Positions 51,482-62,745 of a stretch of DNA of 64,000 nucleotides are shown here, piece after piece (positions within the stretch are counted from its first letter, which is position 1; every line of letters begins with the position of its first letter). The notes beneath the pieces are model-generated. The model was not told the DNA's origin. It searched no databases and was given only the letters and a program-made list of their open reading frames with translations. The translations under genes and the position numbers were made by a program. The stretch is from Azomonas macrocytogenes (GTDB lineage Bacteria; Pseudomonadota; Gammaproteobacteria; Pseudomonadales; Pseudomonadaceae): positions 248,001-312,000 of the forward strand of contig NZ_JACHXI010000002.1 of NCBI RefSeq assembly GCF_014191985.1, read 5' to 3'.

Positions 51482-51515
51482 GACGGGCTCGATTCAGGGC
51501 AGCAATTTCTGCCCG

Positions 51516-51556
51516 GAAAAACGAAAGGCACGACACCGCTTCGGCAATGTCGTGCC
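51516..51556 (-). terminator. terminator of the rpsF-rpsR-rplI operon
   Basis: On the minus strand GGCACGACA (51548-51556) and TGTCGTGCC (51527-51535) form a perfect nine-base stem, followed by TTTCGTTTTTCC (51515-51526). It is 64 bp after the rplI stop and before dnaB. Confidence 0.75.
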
Positions 51557-51619
51557 CTCTTCTCGACAGGCCAGTATCAGAGACCGGCCTGCAAACCAGT
51601 TAGCAATAGCCGATTACCA

Positions 51620-52066
51620 TCAACCAGCCGTAACGATCAGCTTGACGATGGCTTCCACATCGGAATGCAAGTGCACGGCTACATCGTACTCGCCGACCAG
51701 GCGGATAGTACCGTTGGGCAGACGCACTTCACTCTTGGCTACTTCCACGCCGGAAGCGGTCAGAGCATCGGCAATATCGGCGGTACCGATGGAACCGAAC
51801 AGCTTGCCTTCGTCACCAGCAACGGCGGTGATGGTTACTTCCAGTTCAGACAACTGGACCGCGCGGGATTCGGCATAGGCCTTCTTCTCGGTAGCCAGCT
51901 TTTCCAGTTCGGCGCGACGTGCTTCGAACGTGGCGATATTCTCGGCAGTAGCCATGGTGGCCTTGCCATGCGGCAACAAGAAGTTGCGTGCATAGCCGCC
52001 CTTGACATTTACCTTGTCGCCCAGGTTGCCCAGGTTGGCGATCTTTTCCAGCAGGATGATTTCCAT
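51620..52066 (-). CDS. rplI: 50S ribosomal protein L9
   Basis: A 148-residue two-domain ribosomal protein. [30 protein letters not shown] is the N-terminal rRNA-binding domain, the long connecting helix covers about 41-75, and the C-terminal domain ends with [13 protein letters not shown]-like sequence ([17 protein letters not shown]). L9 extends from the L1 stalk base and influences translocation fidelity. It is the last gene of the rpsF-rpsR-DUF2232-rplI operon, 20 bp from the membrane-protein gene. Confidence 0.96.
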   Translation of the reverse strand: MEIILLEKIANLGNLGDKVNVKGGYARNFLLPHGKATMATAENIATFEARRAELEKLATEKKAYAESRAVQLSELEVTITAVAGDEGKLFGSIGTADIADALTASGVEVAKSEVRLPNGTIRLVGEYDVAVHLHSDVEAIVKLIVTAG

Positions 52067-52086
52067 TCGGTCTTACCTCTTAAAAT

Positions 52087-52980
52087 TTAACCTTCACCGT
52101 CCGTGGGTCCCTCGTTTTTGCCACGAGGGATGCGACCACGAAAATCGAACAGGCTGTCGACAACAGCCAATACGGCCAACAATGGATAGATGAACTGTAA
52201 AAACAGCAGCATCGCGACATAAAGACCGACCAGCCAGAAACGGGCCAGACGCCCCTGGGCTACCAGACCATGCACAAGGGCCAGGCAGGCAAAGGCCAGC
52301 GGTACACTGCACAACGGTGTCAATATTGCGGCCTGCGGTCCAAAGTTCGGTGCCATCAAGACGATGGCAAACAGCGCAATGGCCAGCATCGGCGAAAAGC
52401 GCAGCTCACGAAACTCATGCCCGAACCCACCGGGGTTGTATAGCGTTGCCTGCCAGTAGCGGCCCAGCATCAGGCTGAGCACTGCCAGAGTCTGCAATAG
52501 CGCCCCGAGAAGCCCGGTCATTACCGCGATGAAGACCGACAGCAAGTGCTCCTGTTGCTCAGCGGACATGCCATCCCAGACACCCGGCAGGGCTTCGGGC
52601 AATAGCTTCTGCACTTCGGCGGCCAAGACCGCAATGGATTCGCCGAATACCGCACCGAGCACCTGCGAATACAGGACGCCAAGGGCGATGCTGTAGAGCA
52701 GCACATTGCGCCAGGAAGCCTGTTTTCGCAGAGTCAGCGCCAGAATCAGCGTACCACCCACTACCAGAACGGGCCGCGGATCACCGAAGAACCACCAGGC
52801 CAGTGCCGGTAGCAGAGCCCAGGCCACGACACCCAGGCCATCGCTCAAACCGCGCCGCAGCAATACCAGACTACCCGCTGCCGCGCTCAACCAGAACAGC
52901 ATCGGCGCGGCGGCGGCTGCCACCACAACCAAGCTGGCCTGCAAGCGACCACGCATGATGAAGTCCGCTAGAGCGCGCAC
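52087..52980 (-). CDS. DUF2232 family inner-membrane protein (YybS-like)
   Basis: A 297-residue membrane protein with about eight to nine helices (for instance VVVAAAAAPMLFWLSAAAGS, LYSIALGVLYSQVLGAVFG, LVGLYVAMLLFLQFIYPLLA). It is the orthologue of PA4933, always found between rpsR and rplI in pseudomonads, and related to DUF2232/YybS, which lies next to rplI in Bacillus. Function unknown. The start is GTG 52980 with AAAGGA eight to twelve bases upstream; it begins 33 bp after rpsR. Confidence 0.82.
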   Translation of the reverse strand: MRALADFIMRGRLQASLVVVAAAAAPMLFWLSAAAGSLVLLRRGLSDGLGVVAWALLPALAWWFFGDPRPVLVVGGTLILALTLRKQASWRNVLLYSIALGVLYSQVLGAVFGESIAVLAAEVQKLLPEALPGVWDGMSAEQQEHLLSVFIAVMTGLLGALLQTLAVLSLMLGRYWQATLYNPGGFGHEFRELRFSPMLAIALFAIVLMAPNFGPQAAILTPLCSVPLAFACLALVHGLVAQGRLARFWLVGLYVAMLLFLQFIYPLLAVLAVVDSLFDFRGRIPRGKNEGPTDGEG

Positions 52981-53013
52981 GCATCCATCCTTTGCTTTAC
53001 GTAGCGGCCGTGA

Positions 53014-53244
53014 TCAACGACCGTGGCTGTCGGTGTAAGGCAGCAGAGCCAGGTAACGTGCAAGCTTGATGGCAGAAGCCAGCTGACGCTGATATTTGGC
53101 TTTGGTGCCGGTGATCCGGCTGGGAACGATCTTGCCAGTTTCGGAAATGTAGGCCTTCAAGGTATTCAGGTCCTTGAAGTCAATTTCCTTCACGCCTTCG
53201 GCAGTGAAACGGCAGTATTTGCGACGACGGAAAAAACGTGCCAT
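53014..53244 (-). CDS. rpsR: 30S ribosomal protein S18
   Basis: A 76-residue basic protein beginning [14 protein letters not shown] and containing [34 protein letters not shown] across its core, the fully conserved S18 sequence. It binds S6 as a heterodimer on the 30S platform. ATG at 53244 is set by the family N terminus. It lies 27 bp after rpsF. Confidence 0.97.
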   Translation of the reverse strand: MARFFRRRKYCRFTAEGVKEIDFKDLNTLKAYISETGKIVPSRITGTKAKYQRQLASAIKLARYLALLPYTDSHGR

Positions 53245-53271
53245 AAATCTGATCCTCAAAAAAACAGCGGA

Positions 53272-53682
53272 TTATTCGCCAAGGTTGTCGTGATCGCCGT
53301 CCATATCGCCACCTTCGGCGCTTTCGACACGCTCGCGACGCTCACGACGCTCGCTGCGGTTTTCTTCAGCCTTGAGCATCTCGGATTGGCCAGTGACGGC
53401 CTCGTCGCGGCGGATGACCAGCTTACGGATCACGGCATCGTTATAACGGAAGTTGTCTTCCAGCTCGGCCATAGCCTTGCCACTGCACTCTACGTTAAGC
53501 AAAACATAGTGCGCCTTGTGTACATTGTTGATGGCATAAGCCAGCTGGCGACGCCCCCAATCTTCCAGACGATGGACCTTGCCGCCGTCTTCCTCGATCA
53601 GTTTGGTGTAACGCTCCACCATACCACTGACCTGCTCACTCTGATCCGGATGGACCAGAAAGATGATTTCATAATGACGCAT
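53272..53682 (-). CDS. rpsF: 30S ribosomal protein S6
   Basis: A 136-residue ribosomal protein: [18 protein letters not shown] at the N terminus and [20 protein letters not shown] in the RNA/S18-binding core. The C-terminal tail (about 100-136) is unusually charged with [12 protein letters not shown] and an acidic end ([14 protein letters not shown]); in E. coli this region is glutamylated by RimK, but this sequence ends in Gly-Glu rather than a Glu pair. First gene of the ribosomal operon. Confidence 0.97.
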   Translation of the reverse strand: MRHYEIIFLVHPDQSEQVSGMVERYTKLIEEDGGKVHRLEDWGRRQLAYAINNVHKAHYVLLNVECSGKAMAELEDNFRYNDAVIRKLVIRRDEAVTGQSEMLKAEENRSERRERRERVESAEGGDMDGDHDNLGE

Positions 53683-53703
53683 GAATGCTCCTTACGGATG
53701 GCA

Positions 53704-53726
53704 GCCTGCCGACCATGCGGTCAGGC
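53704..53726 (-). promoter_or_regulatory. possible S6:S18 leader hairpin in the rpsF 5' UTR
   Basis: On the minus strand GCCTGACCGCATGGTCGG, followed by CAGGC, folds into a hairpin 22 bases before the rpsF start, with a CCG in the loop side. The rpsF leader of many bacteria contains a CCG-bearing structure bound by S6:S18 for autoregulation. Matching that consensus by eye is tentative. Confidence 0.35.
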
Positions 53727-53799
53727 AAGGAGTAAATGTTTTTCTGTTCTTGCATATAAAGACAGCAGGCAATGACCTGCCATCAAGGCAAGGGGCGAC

Positions 53800-53828
53800 A
53801 TTCTAAAGAAGGGCTGACAGGTACGCAA
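53800..53828 (-). promoter_or_regulatory. sigma-70 promoter of the rpsF operon
   Basis: On the minus strand TTGCGT (53823-53828), a 17-base spacer and TAGAAT (53800-53805) resemble a -35/-10 pair, followed by a GC-rich discriminator (GTCGCCCC) as in growth-rate-controlled promoters. It starts just past the stop of the hybrid kinase gene, so the ribosomal operon need not depend on kinase transcription. Confidence 0.55.
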
Positions 53829-53835
53829 GGCAAGC

Positions 53836-55977
53836 TCACCCTATCGGTCCTGCGGTGCCGATCATATCCTGCAGGCCATCCAGAAGTTTCCTGACCTGAT
53901 CAATATCGTAGGGCTTGAGTACTGTAAGAATGCTCTCAAGCCCTTCCGTCTTGGCATCGACCACATATCCCGACGCAATGACAATCCCCAGTTGCGGATG
54001 GCTGCGCCTGACTTGACGTGCCAGCTCGAGCCCGCTCATTCCCGGCAGGCCGATATCGGTAAACAGTACATCGAAATGCTGCTCAGCCAGTTTCCGCAAC
54101 GCAACTTCTGCTGACTCACCAAGAGTGACACTATGCCCCAGTTCAGCCATTACTTCGCCAGTCAGCATGCGCAAGGTAGGATCGTCTTCGACAAAAAGAA
54201 TCCGTAAACCGGCTGTTTGAATGGCCACGCTCTCTGCCGGTGGAGATTGCGGCACAACACCGGAGGCTTTGGATGGCACGATCGAGGACTGATCGAGACA
54301 GCGAGGAAAATAGACCTGCACGGCCGTCCCACCTTCATTCCGGGGCTGCAAGTCGATAAATCCACCACTTTGCTTGATAAAGCCGTACACCACGCTTAAT
54401 CCCAGCCCGGAAGCGCTACCGTTCTGCTTGGTGCTAAAGAAAGGCTCGAATGCCCGCTCCTGCACCTCGGGAGTCATGCCACACCCCTCATCAAGCATCT
54501 GCAAAAGCACATAGTCACCTGGCACTCGATTACCTGCTTCAAACTCATCTAGCGTTCTGTTGTCGAGAAATATCTGGAGACGGCCTTTGCCAGACATGGC
54601 ATCGCCAGCATTGGTGGCCAGGTTGAGAATGACGCTTTCCAAGTTTCCGACATCGGCCTGGACCGGCCACAAACCATCCTGCATATTCAATTCGATGGCT
54701 ATACCGCTACCGAGGGAACCATCCAACAGGTCAGACATTCGCTCGATCAGCTCGCCTAGATGAACAGGTTGCGGCTGCAGTGGCTGACGACTGGCGAAAG
54801 CCAGCAGTTGGGATGCCAGTCGGGCACTTCTGTCCACACTTACTACTGCGGCATCAAGACGGCGCAGGGTAGTTTCATCGTCGTTCAAGGTGCGACGCAA
54901 CAATTGCAGGTTACCGCCAATGACCTGCAACATATTGTTAAAGGCATGAGCGATACCACCAGTCAATTTGCCGATTGCTTCGAGCTTTTGTGCCTGAAAC
55001 AGCGCTGCTTCAGCTGTACGTCGCTTGGCCTCGCTGCATTCCAGCTCCCTGGTCCGCTCGCGTACCACCTCTTCAAGGTGCACACGATACTCTAGCAGTT
55101 GCGCCTCACTATACTGCTGCTCCGTAACATCCTGCCCCTGAACGAAAATACCGGATACGCTGCCGTCAGTCTCGATGATCGGCTGGCAGAGAAAATCGAT
55201 GAACACTTCGTCCAGCGCCCCTTGCCGACGCTGCAGTAGTACACGCATGCGCTTACCAACGAAAGGCTCGCTGCTTTCGTAAACCTGGTCAAGCAACTGA
55301 ATAAACCCCTGTTGCTCGATTTCCGGTAAACATTCATGCACAGTCTTGCCAATCAGTTGGCTGCGTCCGGTCAGATCCTGATAGGCCTCGTTGACCAGCT
55401 CGAAAACATGCTCGGGTCCACGAAGAAAGCACACAAACCCTGGTGCCTGAGCGAATAATCGACGCAGTTGATGACCCTCATCCTGCATCAGCAGGGCACG
55501 GCCAATGACTCCCGATTCCAACTGCGGCATTGTAGAATCGGAATGCGGCGATTGGTCCTTCATGCACACCAGTTCCGTGATATCCGACGTGTTTTGCAAA
55601 ATCGCTGAAACTTCACCCTTTTCATCCAGCAAAGGCGTATGAGTGACGCTCCAGTAACGCTCCTCAAAAACAGGCCCTTCCGGCTTGTTGCAGGTAATCG
55701 GATAGCGAATCACCGGCAGGGTATCCGGAATTTTGCGCAGCAATACTCGCGCAAAGGAATCCATCAATTCCTGGCCGGATTCGGAATGTTGAGGATCAGG
55801 GGCAAAAACTTCTTGTACGTGTTTTCCGCAAATGTCTTCGAGCGACCGACCAGTCAGGTTCAGGTAGGCCTGATTGGCATCCAGAATGATCAGCTGTAAA
55901 TCGAGCAACACATAAGCATTGGGTGCGAACCGGAACAGGCTTTCGAACGATGGACGTGGCAACGTGTAAATCTCCAT
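53836..55977 (-). CDS. PAS-PAS hybrid sensor histidine kinase
   Basis: A 713-residue cytosolic sensor without membrane helices. PAS 1 is about 10-130 (ILDANQAYLNLTGRSLEDICG), PAS 2 about 170-290 (ELVNEAYQDLTGRSQLIGKT), then HisKA with KLTGGIAHAFNNMLQ (His344) and a HATPase domain with NLATNAGDAM, DEGCGM and GLGLSVVYGFIKQSGG. A C-terminal receiver has Asp641 in LFTDIGLPG. The layout is FixL/BphP-like. There is no output domain, so a separate regulator or phosphotransfer partner must exist elsewhere. In P. aeruginosa rpsF and rlmB are adjacent; this gene lies between them here. Confidence 0.88.
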   Translation of the reverse strand: MEIYTLPRPSFESLFRFAPNAYVLLDLQLIILDANQAYLNLTGRSLEDICGKHVQEVFAPDPQHSESGQELMDSFARVLLRKIPDTLPVIRYPITCNKPEGPVFEERYWSVTHTPLLDEKGEVSAILQNTSDITELVCMKDQSPHSDSTMPQLESGVIGRALLMQDEGHQLRRLFAQAPGFVCFLRGPEHVFELVNEAYQDLTGRSQLIGKTVHECLPEIEQQGFIQLLDQVYESSEPFVGKRMRVLLQRRQGALDEVFIDFLCQPIIETDGSVSGIFVQGQDVTEQQYSEAQLLEYRVHLEEVVRERTRELECSEAKRRTAEAALFQAQKLEAIGKLTGGIAHAFNNMLQVIGGNLQLLRRTLNDDETTLRRLDAAVVSVDRSARLASQLLAFASRQPLQPQPVHLGELIERMSDLLDGSLGSGIAIELNMQDGLWPVQADVGNLESVILNLATNAGDAMSGKGRLQIFLDNRTLDEFEAGNRVPGDYVLLQMLDEGCGMTPEVQERAFEPFFSTKQNGSASGLGLSVVYGFIKQSGGFIDLQPRNEGGTAVQVYFPRCLDQSSIVPSKASGVVPQSPPAESVAIQTAGLRILFVEDDPTLRMLTGEVMAELGHSVTLGESAEVALRKLAEQHFDVLFTDIGLPGMSGLELARQVRRSHPQLGIVIASGYVVDAKTEGLESILTVLKPYDIDQVRKLLDGLQDMIGTAGPIG

Positions 55978-56148
55978 GAGGCCAAAACCGGACCTGCACA
56001 CCAGCTATCAAGCTGTTGCCTGGGGCAGAATCACGGCGATGCACGCCCCTCTCCCGGGACGCTTAGACAAGGTTGACAACGTATCGCCAGATCCGTTGCT
56101 CGCAGAAAACGGTGACAAATTATCCCTGGGGTATGCATCACGCCAGAC

Positions 56149-56901
56149 TCAGCCAATCAACCTCAAACGACGCTGGCGAACTGCCTCGAACAGGCAGACG
56201 CCGGTAGCTACGGAGACATTCAGACTGTTGACGCTGCCTGCCATGGGTAGATGTACCAGATAGTCGCAATGATCACGGGTCAGACGGCGCATCCCCTTAC
56301 CCTCCGCCCCCATGACCAGTGCAATCGGCCCGCTCAAATCCTGCGCGTAGACATTCTGCTGAGCTTCGCCAGCAGTTCCAATGATCCAGAGTCCACGTTT
56401 CTTGAGCTTTTCCAAGGTTCGGGACAGGTTGGTGACGGCTACCAGCGGTACCACTTCCGCAGCACCGCAGGCTACTTTGCGTACCGTCGCATTCAGCGTG
56501 GCTGATTTATCCCTGGGGATAATCACGGCACGTACACCAGCAGCATCGGCAGTACGCAGGCAAGCGCCGAGGTTATGTGGGTCGGTCACGCCGTCGAGTA
56601 CCAGCAGCAAGGGTGGCGCACTGTCGCTTTCCAGCAATTCGTCCAACATGTTTTCGCCCAAAACCTGGCTGGGCGTCACCTCAGCCACTACCCCTTGATG
56701 CACACCGTCGATCTGTTCATCCATCTCGCGCCGACCACGTGACTCAACGATGACTCGCTCGGCTTTGGCCAGCTCCAATAGCACCTGTATCCGTGGATCG
56801 CCACGACCTTCAGCCAACCAGATGCGCTTGATCCGCTTGGGGTGATGGCGCAACAGAGCCTCTACGGCATGTAGGCCGTAGACGTTTTCCAGCTGGCTCA
56901 T
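56149..56901 (-). CDS. rlmB: 23S rRNA (guanosine-2251-2'-O)-methyltransferase RlmB
   Basis: A 250-residue SPOUT methyltransferase that methylates G2251 in the peptidyl-transferase P loop. The N-terminal substrate domain (YGLHAVEALLRHHPKRI) is followed by the knotted domain with VLDGVTDPHNLGACLRTADA, GAEGKGMRRLTRDHCD and SLNVSVATGVCLFE. It overlaps the upstream rnr gene by four bases, the normal arrangement in gammaproteobacteria, and is translationally coupled to it. Confidence 0.96.
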   Translation of the reverse strand: MSQLENVYGLHAVEALLRHHPKRIKRIWLAEGRGDPRIQVLLELAKAERVIVESRGRREMDEQIDGVHQGVVAEVTPSQVLGENMLDELLESDSAPPLLLVLDGVTDPHNLGACLRTADAAGVRAVIIPRDKSATLNATVRKVACGAAEVVPLVAVTNLSRTLEKLKKRGLWIIGTAGEAQQNVYAQDLSGPIALVMGAEGKGMRRLTRDHCDYLVHLPMAGSVNSLNVSVATGVCLFEAVRQRRLRLIG

Positions 56902-59522
56902 GATTTGACCTTGCGCTTTCTAGGCGTGGAGCCGCCATTGCTATTGAATGTCGAGCGCTTCTTGTTTTTCGCAAGAGCCCCACCACTGGCTGGCCGCTTG
57001 TAATTGTCTGTTTCGATAACTCCGCTAGCTTCGGTTTTTTTGTCTTTGCGGTCGCCTTTTTTCCCTCTCTTGCCAATCAGCGCCTCACGAGCTTCGGCTA
57101 GTAATGATTTTTTGATTTCACGACTTTTGGTCACTTCCGATAAGGAAGTCTGGTCGGCACTGGGTAAAGCATCGCCAACATCTTCACTCCCCCTTTCCCG
57201 CCCTTTCTTCCCAGGATTGCGCTGGCGACCAGTTTTTCTTGCAGGTGCAGGGCTGTTATCAGTGCTCCAAGTGCTGGCTATTAGCTCAAAATCGATCTTG
57301 CGCTCATCGAGATCAACTCGCACTACACGTACCTCGACGCTATCGCCGAGGCGGAAGCTACGACCGCTGTGCTCACCGGCCAGTCGATGATGCAAAGGAT
57401 CGAAATGGTAGTAGTCGCTTGGTAGAGCCGTAACATGTACCAGCCCCTCGACATAGATATCGGTCAGCTCGACGAAAATGCCAAAGCCGGTGACCGCCGT
57501 GATGACGCCGGGAAAGGTCTCACCCACGCGATCCTGCATGAATTCGCACTTGAGCCAGTTGACCACATCGCGTGTTGCCTCGTCGGCACGCCGCTCGGTC
57601 ATTGAACACTGTTCACCCAGTTGATCGAGAGCAGCCTCATCGTAGGGATAGATACGCGCCTTGGGAATGACGGGTGCATCGGCTCGCTGTACATAAGGCG
57701 TTTCACGGCGCGAGCGAATCACGCTGCGAATGGCGCGGTGCACCAATAGATCCGGATAGCGCCGGATAGGCGAAGTGAAATGCGTATAGGCTTCGTAATT
57801 CAGCCCGAAGTGACCATGATTATCGGCGCTATACACAGCCTGGCTCATAGAACGCAGCATGACTGTCTGGATCAGATGGAAATCGGGGCGGTCATGAATC
57901 TGCTCGAGCAGAGCCTGGTAATTCTTCGGCGAGGGGGCACCCTTACCCTTGTGCAGCGACAGGCCGAGCTCGCCAAGGAAGCTTCGCAGGTTATCCAGGC
58001 GCTCCGCTGGCGGCAGATCGTGGATTCGATACAGCCCTGGCAATTCGTGCTTCTGCAGGAAGTCGGCAGCGGCCACATTGGCGCACAGCATGCACTCCTC
58101 GATCAAGCGGTGCGCATCGTTACGCAGGGTCGGACGAATCTCGACGATCTTGCGATCCCGGCCGAAAATAATCCGGGTTTCCTGGGTGTCGAAATCAATG
58201 GCACCACGCTCGTGCCGAGCCTTCAGCAAAACCTTGAACAATGCATACAACTGCTTGAGGTGCGGCAGGACTTCGGCATGTTCCACACCCAATCGCCGCC
58301 CTTCGGCCGAGCGCGACCGCTCCAGCATGGCACTGACTTTGTTGTAGGTCAGTCGTGCCTGGGAATGGATAACGGCTTCGTAGAATCGGTAGTCGATCAT
58401 CCGTCCCGTGCGACTCAGATTGATCTCGCAGACCATCGCCAGCCGATCGACCTTCGGATTCAGCGAGCAAAGCCCGTTGGAAAGAATCTCGGGCAACATC
58501 GGCACGACCCGCTCCGGGAAATAGACAGAGTTGCCACGCTTCTGCGCTTCTTCGTCCAGGGCCGAGCCAATCTTCACATAATGCGATACGTCGGCAATCG
58601 CAACGAACAAACGAAAGCCTCCCGCTACCAGTCCCTTGAGCCCTGCAGGTTTTTCGCAATAGACGGCATCGTCGAAATCCCGGGCGTCTTCACCATCGAT
58701 AGTCACGAATGGCAAGTGCCGTAGATCAACCCGCTTTTCCTTGTCGCGCTCGTTCACTTCCGGCCTGAGTCGCCTGGCTTCCTGCTCGACTGCTGCCGGC
58801 CAGTCATGCGGAATGTCGAAGCTGCGCAGCGCCACATCGATTTCCATGCCTGGCGCCATGTAATCGCCAATGATCTCGACGATATCGCCCTGGGCCTGAA
58901 AGCGCTGGGTCGGCCAGTGAGTGATTTTCACCTCGACGAACTGACTAGCCTGCGCATCGAAGTCACGTCCGGGCGTGATCAGAATCTCCTGCTGGATCTT
59001 CGGATTATCCGCCACGACGAAACCGACGCCGCTTTCCACGTAGTAACGCCCTACCACACTTTCGTGGGCACGACCGATTACTTCGACGATCGCGCCTTCG
59101 CGACGACCACGACGATCGACTCCTGCCACCCGCACAAGACAGCGATCACCATCGAAGACCAGGCGCATCTGATTCGGAGACAGGAAAAGATCGTCACTGC
59201 CATCTTCAGGGATAAAGAACCCGAAGCCGTCCCGGTGACCACTGACGCGCCCCCTGAGCAAATCCAGCTTATCCACCGGAGCGTAGGCGCCACGTCGGGT
59301 ATAGATCAGTTGGCCATCGCGTTCCATGGCACGCAAGCGACGGCGCAAGGCTTCTATGTCGTCCTCGGATTCAAGCCCGAACTCATCGAGCAATTGCTCA
59401 CGAGTGGCCGCAGAGCCTCGTTCGCTCAAGTGCTGGAGAATCAGCTCTCGGCTGGGAATGGGTTTTTCGTACTTTTCCGCTTCGCGCGCGGCCTCGGGAT
59501 CGAGGGATTGCCAATCGGCCAT
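56898..59522 (-). CDS. rnr: ribonuclease R
   Basis: An 874-residue 3'-5' exoribonuclease of the RNB family that degrades structured RNA and helps tmRNA maturation and cold growth. Domains in order: helix-turn-helix N terminus (about 25-75), two cold-shock domains (about 90-220), RNB catalytic domain with VTIDGEDARDFDDAVY (catalytic Asp cluster near 280) and S1 domain (about 655-735, GVITAVTGFGIFVEL). The C-terminal 130 residues are Lys/Arg/Ser-rich and disordered, longer than in E. coli (813 residues). The start is 59522; no strong ribosome-binding site is visible. Confidence 0.96.
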   Translation of the reverse strand: MADWQSLDPEAAREAEKYEKPIPSRELILQHLSERGSAATREQLLDEFGLESEDDIEALRRRLRAMERDGQLIYTRRGAYAPVDKLDLLRGRVSGHRDGFGFFIPEDGSDDLFLSPNQMRLVFDGDRCLVRVAGVDRRGRREGAIVEVIGRAHESVVGRYYVESGVGFVVADNPKIQQEILITPGRDFDAQASQFVEVKITHWPTQRFQAQGDIVEIIGDYMAPGMEIDVALRSFDIPHDWPAAVEQEARRLRPEVNERDKEKRVDLRHLPFVTIDGEDARDFDDAVYCEKPAGLKGLVAGGFRLFVAIADVSHYVKIGSALDEEAQKRGNSVYFPERVVPMLPEILSNGLCSLNPKVDRLAMVCEINLSRTGRMIDYRFYEAVIHSQARLTYNKVSAMLERSRSAEGRRLGVEHAEVLPHLKQLYALFKVLLKARHERGAIDFDTQETRIIFGRDRKIVEIRPTLRNDAHRLIEECMLCANVAAADFLQKHELPGLYRIHDLPPAERLDNLRSFLGELGLSLHKGKGAPSPKNYQALLEQIHDRPDFHLIQTVMLRSMSQAVYSADNHGHFGLNYEAYTHFTSPIRRYPDLLVHRAIRSVIRSRRETPYVQRADAPVIPKARIYPYDEAALDQLGEQCSMTERRADEATRDVVNWLKCEFMQDRVGETFPGVITAVTGFGIFVELTDIYVEGLVHVTALPSDYYHFDPLHHRLAGEHSGRSFRLGDSVEVRVVRVDLDERKIDFELIASTWSTDNSPAPARKTGRQRNPGKKGRERGSEDVGDALPSADQTSLSEVTKSREIKKSLLAEAREALIGKRGKKGDRKDKKTEASGVIETDNYKRPASGGALAKNKKRSTFNSNGGSTPRKRKVKS

Positions 59523-59623
59523 TAAGTCAGGTTACCTTCTATCGATAGGAATTTTCGTGTATTGAAGCGCAAAAGCCCGTCCATGACAGCCTTCTCGAGA
59601 ACTATTTTCCATCATTTAAGGGG

Positions 59624-59652
59624 TTTACAAGCCATGAGGTCACCCTTATAGT
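59624..59652 (+). promoter_or_regulatory. strong sigma-70 promoter of the tRNA-Leu genes
   Basis: TTTACA (59624-59629), spacer of exactly 17 bases and TATAGT (59647-59652), followed by the GC-rich discriminator TCGCGCCC expected for stringently controlled stable-RNA promoters. It is about 55 bp upstream of the first tRNA-Leu. Confidence 0.75.
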
Positions 59653-59708
59653 TCGCGCCCACAACGACGAATCAACTTGCAGCACAACTTCAAGTCGATA
59701 TCGCCAGT

Positions 59709-59795
59709 GCCCAGGTGGCGGAATTGGTAGACGCACTAGGTTCAGGTCCTAGCGGTGGCAACACCGTGGAAGTTCGAGTCTTCTCCTGGGCACCA
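59709..59795 (+). tRNA. tRNA-Leu(CAG), copy 1
   Basis: An 87-nt class II tRNA with acceptor GCCCAGG / CCTGGGC, anticodon loop TTCAGGT (anticodon CAG) closed by CTAGG / CCTAG, a long variable arm (CGGTGGCAACACCG), T-arm with GTTCGAGTC, discriminator A and encoded CCA. It is identical in sequence to the second copy. Confidence 0.97.
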
Positions 59796-59912
59796 TCTAT
59801 TTAAAGATGGAACCTTGTATACGCAAGGTTTCTTCGAGTCAAAGATTAGCTCATAATCTTCGGCCAAAGTTTATGTAGTAAACATGGCATTTATTCAATG
59901 CCATGCAGCAAT

Positions 59913-59999
59913 GCCCAGGTGGCGGAATTGGTAGACGCACTAGGTTCAGGTCCTAGCGGTGGCAACACCGTGGAAGTTCGAGTCTTCTCCTGGGCACCA
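59913..59999 (+). tRNA. tRNA-Leu(CAG), copy 2
   Basis: An 87-nt copy identical to copy 1, 117 bp downstream in the same orientation. It is followed at once by a strong terminator, so both are probably made as one transcript. The spacer holds the hairpins CCATCT/AGATGG (59793-59798/59805-59810, using the CCA end of copy 1) and AACCTTG/CAAGGTT (59811-59817/59824-59830). Confidence 0.97.
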
Positions 60000-60005
60000 T
60001 TTTTT

Positions 60006-60034
60006 AAAACCGAGCCAATGGCTCGGTTTTTTTT
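60006..60034 (+). terminator. Rho-independent terminator of the tRNA-Leu operon
   Basis: ACCGAGCC AAT GGCTCGGT stem-loop preceded by an A-tract and followed by eight T residues (60027-60034), a textbook intrinsic terminator six bases after the second tRNA-Leu. Confidence 0.9.
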
Positions 60035-60112
60035 ATTGGATTGCTGCATCTTGTTGCTCGGTTTCAGGAGGCTAGCAGTAATCCTTTCCACCCTCAGGCG
60101 CCGGATCTGACA

Positions 60113-60141
60113 CGAAAAGACCATCCCTATCAGGGATGGTC
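60113..60141 (-). terminator. terminator of purA
   Basis: On the minus strand GACCATCCCT (60132-60141) loops over three bases to AGGGATGGTC (60119-60128), followed by TTTTCG. It lies 20 bp after the purA stop. Confidence 0.7.
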
Positions 60142-60161
60142 CTCGAAGAAAGCAGCAGCCT

Positions 60162-62745
<2,584 letters not shown>

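Noticed and set aside
57780-58724. 314-codon plus-strand frame inside rnr
   Set aside because: Antisense shadow of the RNase R catalytic domain without independent evidence.
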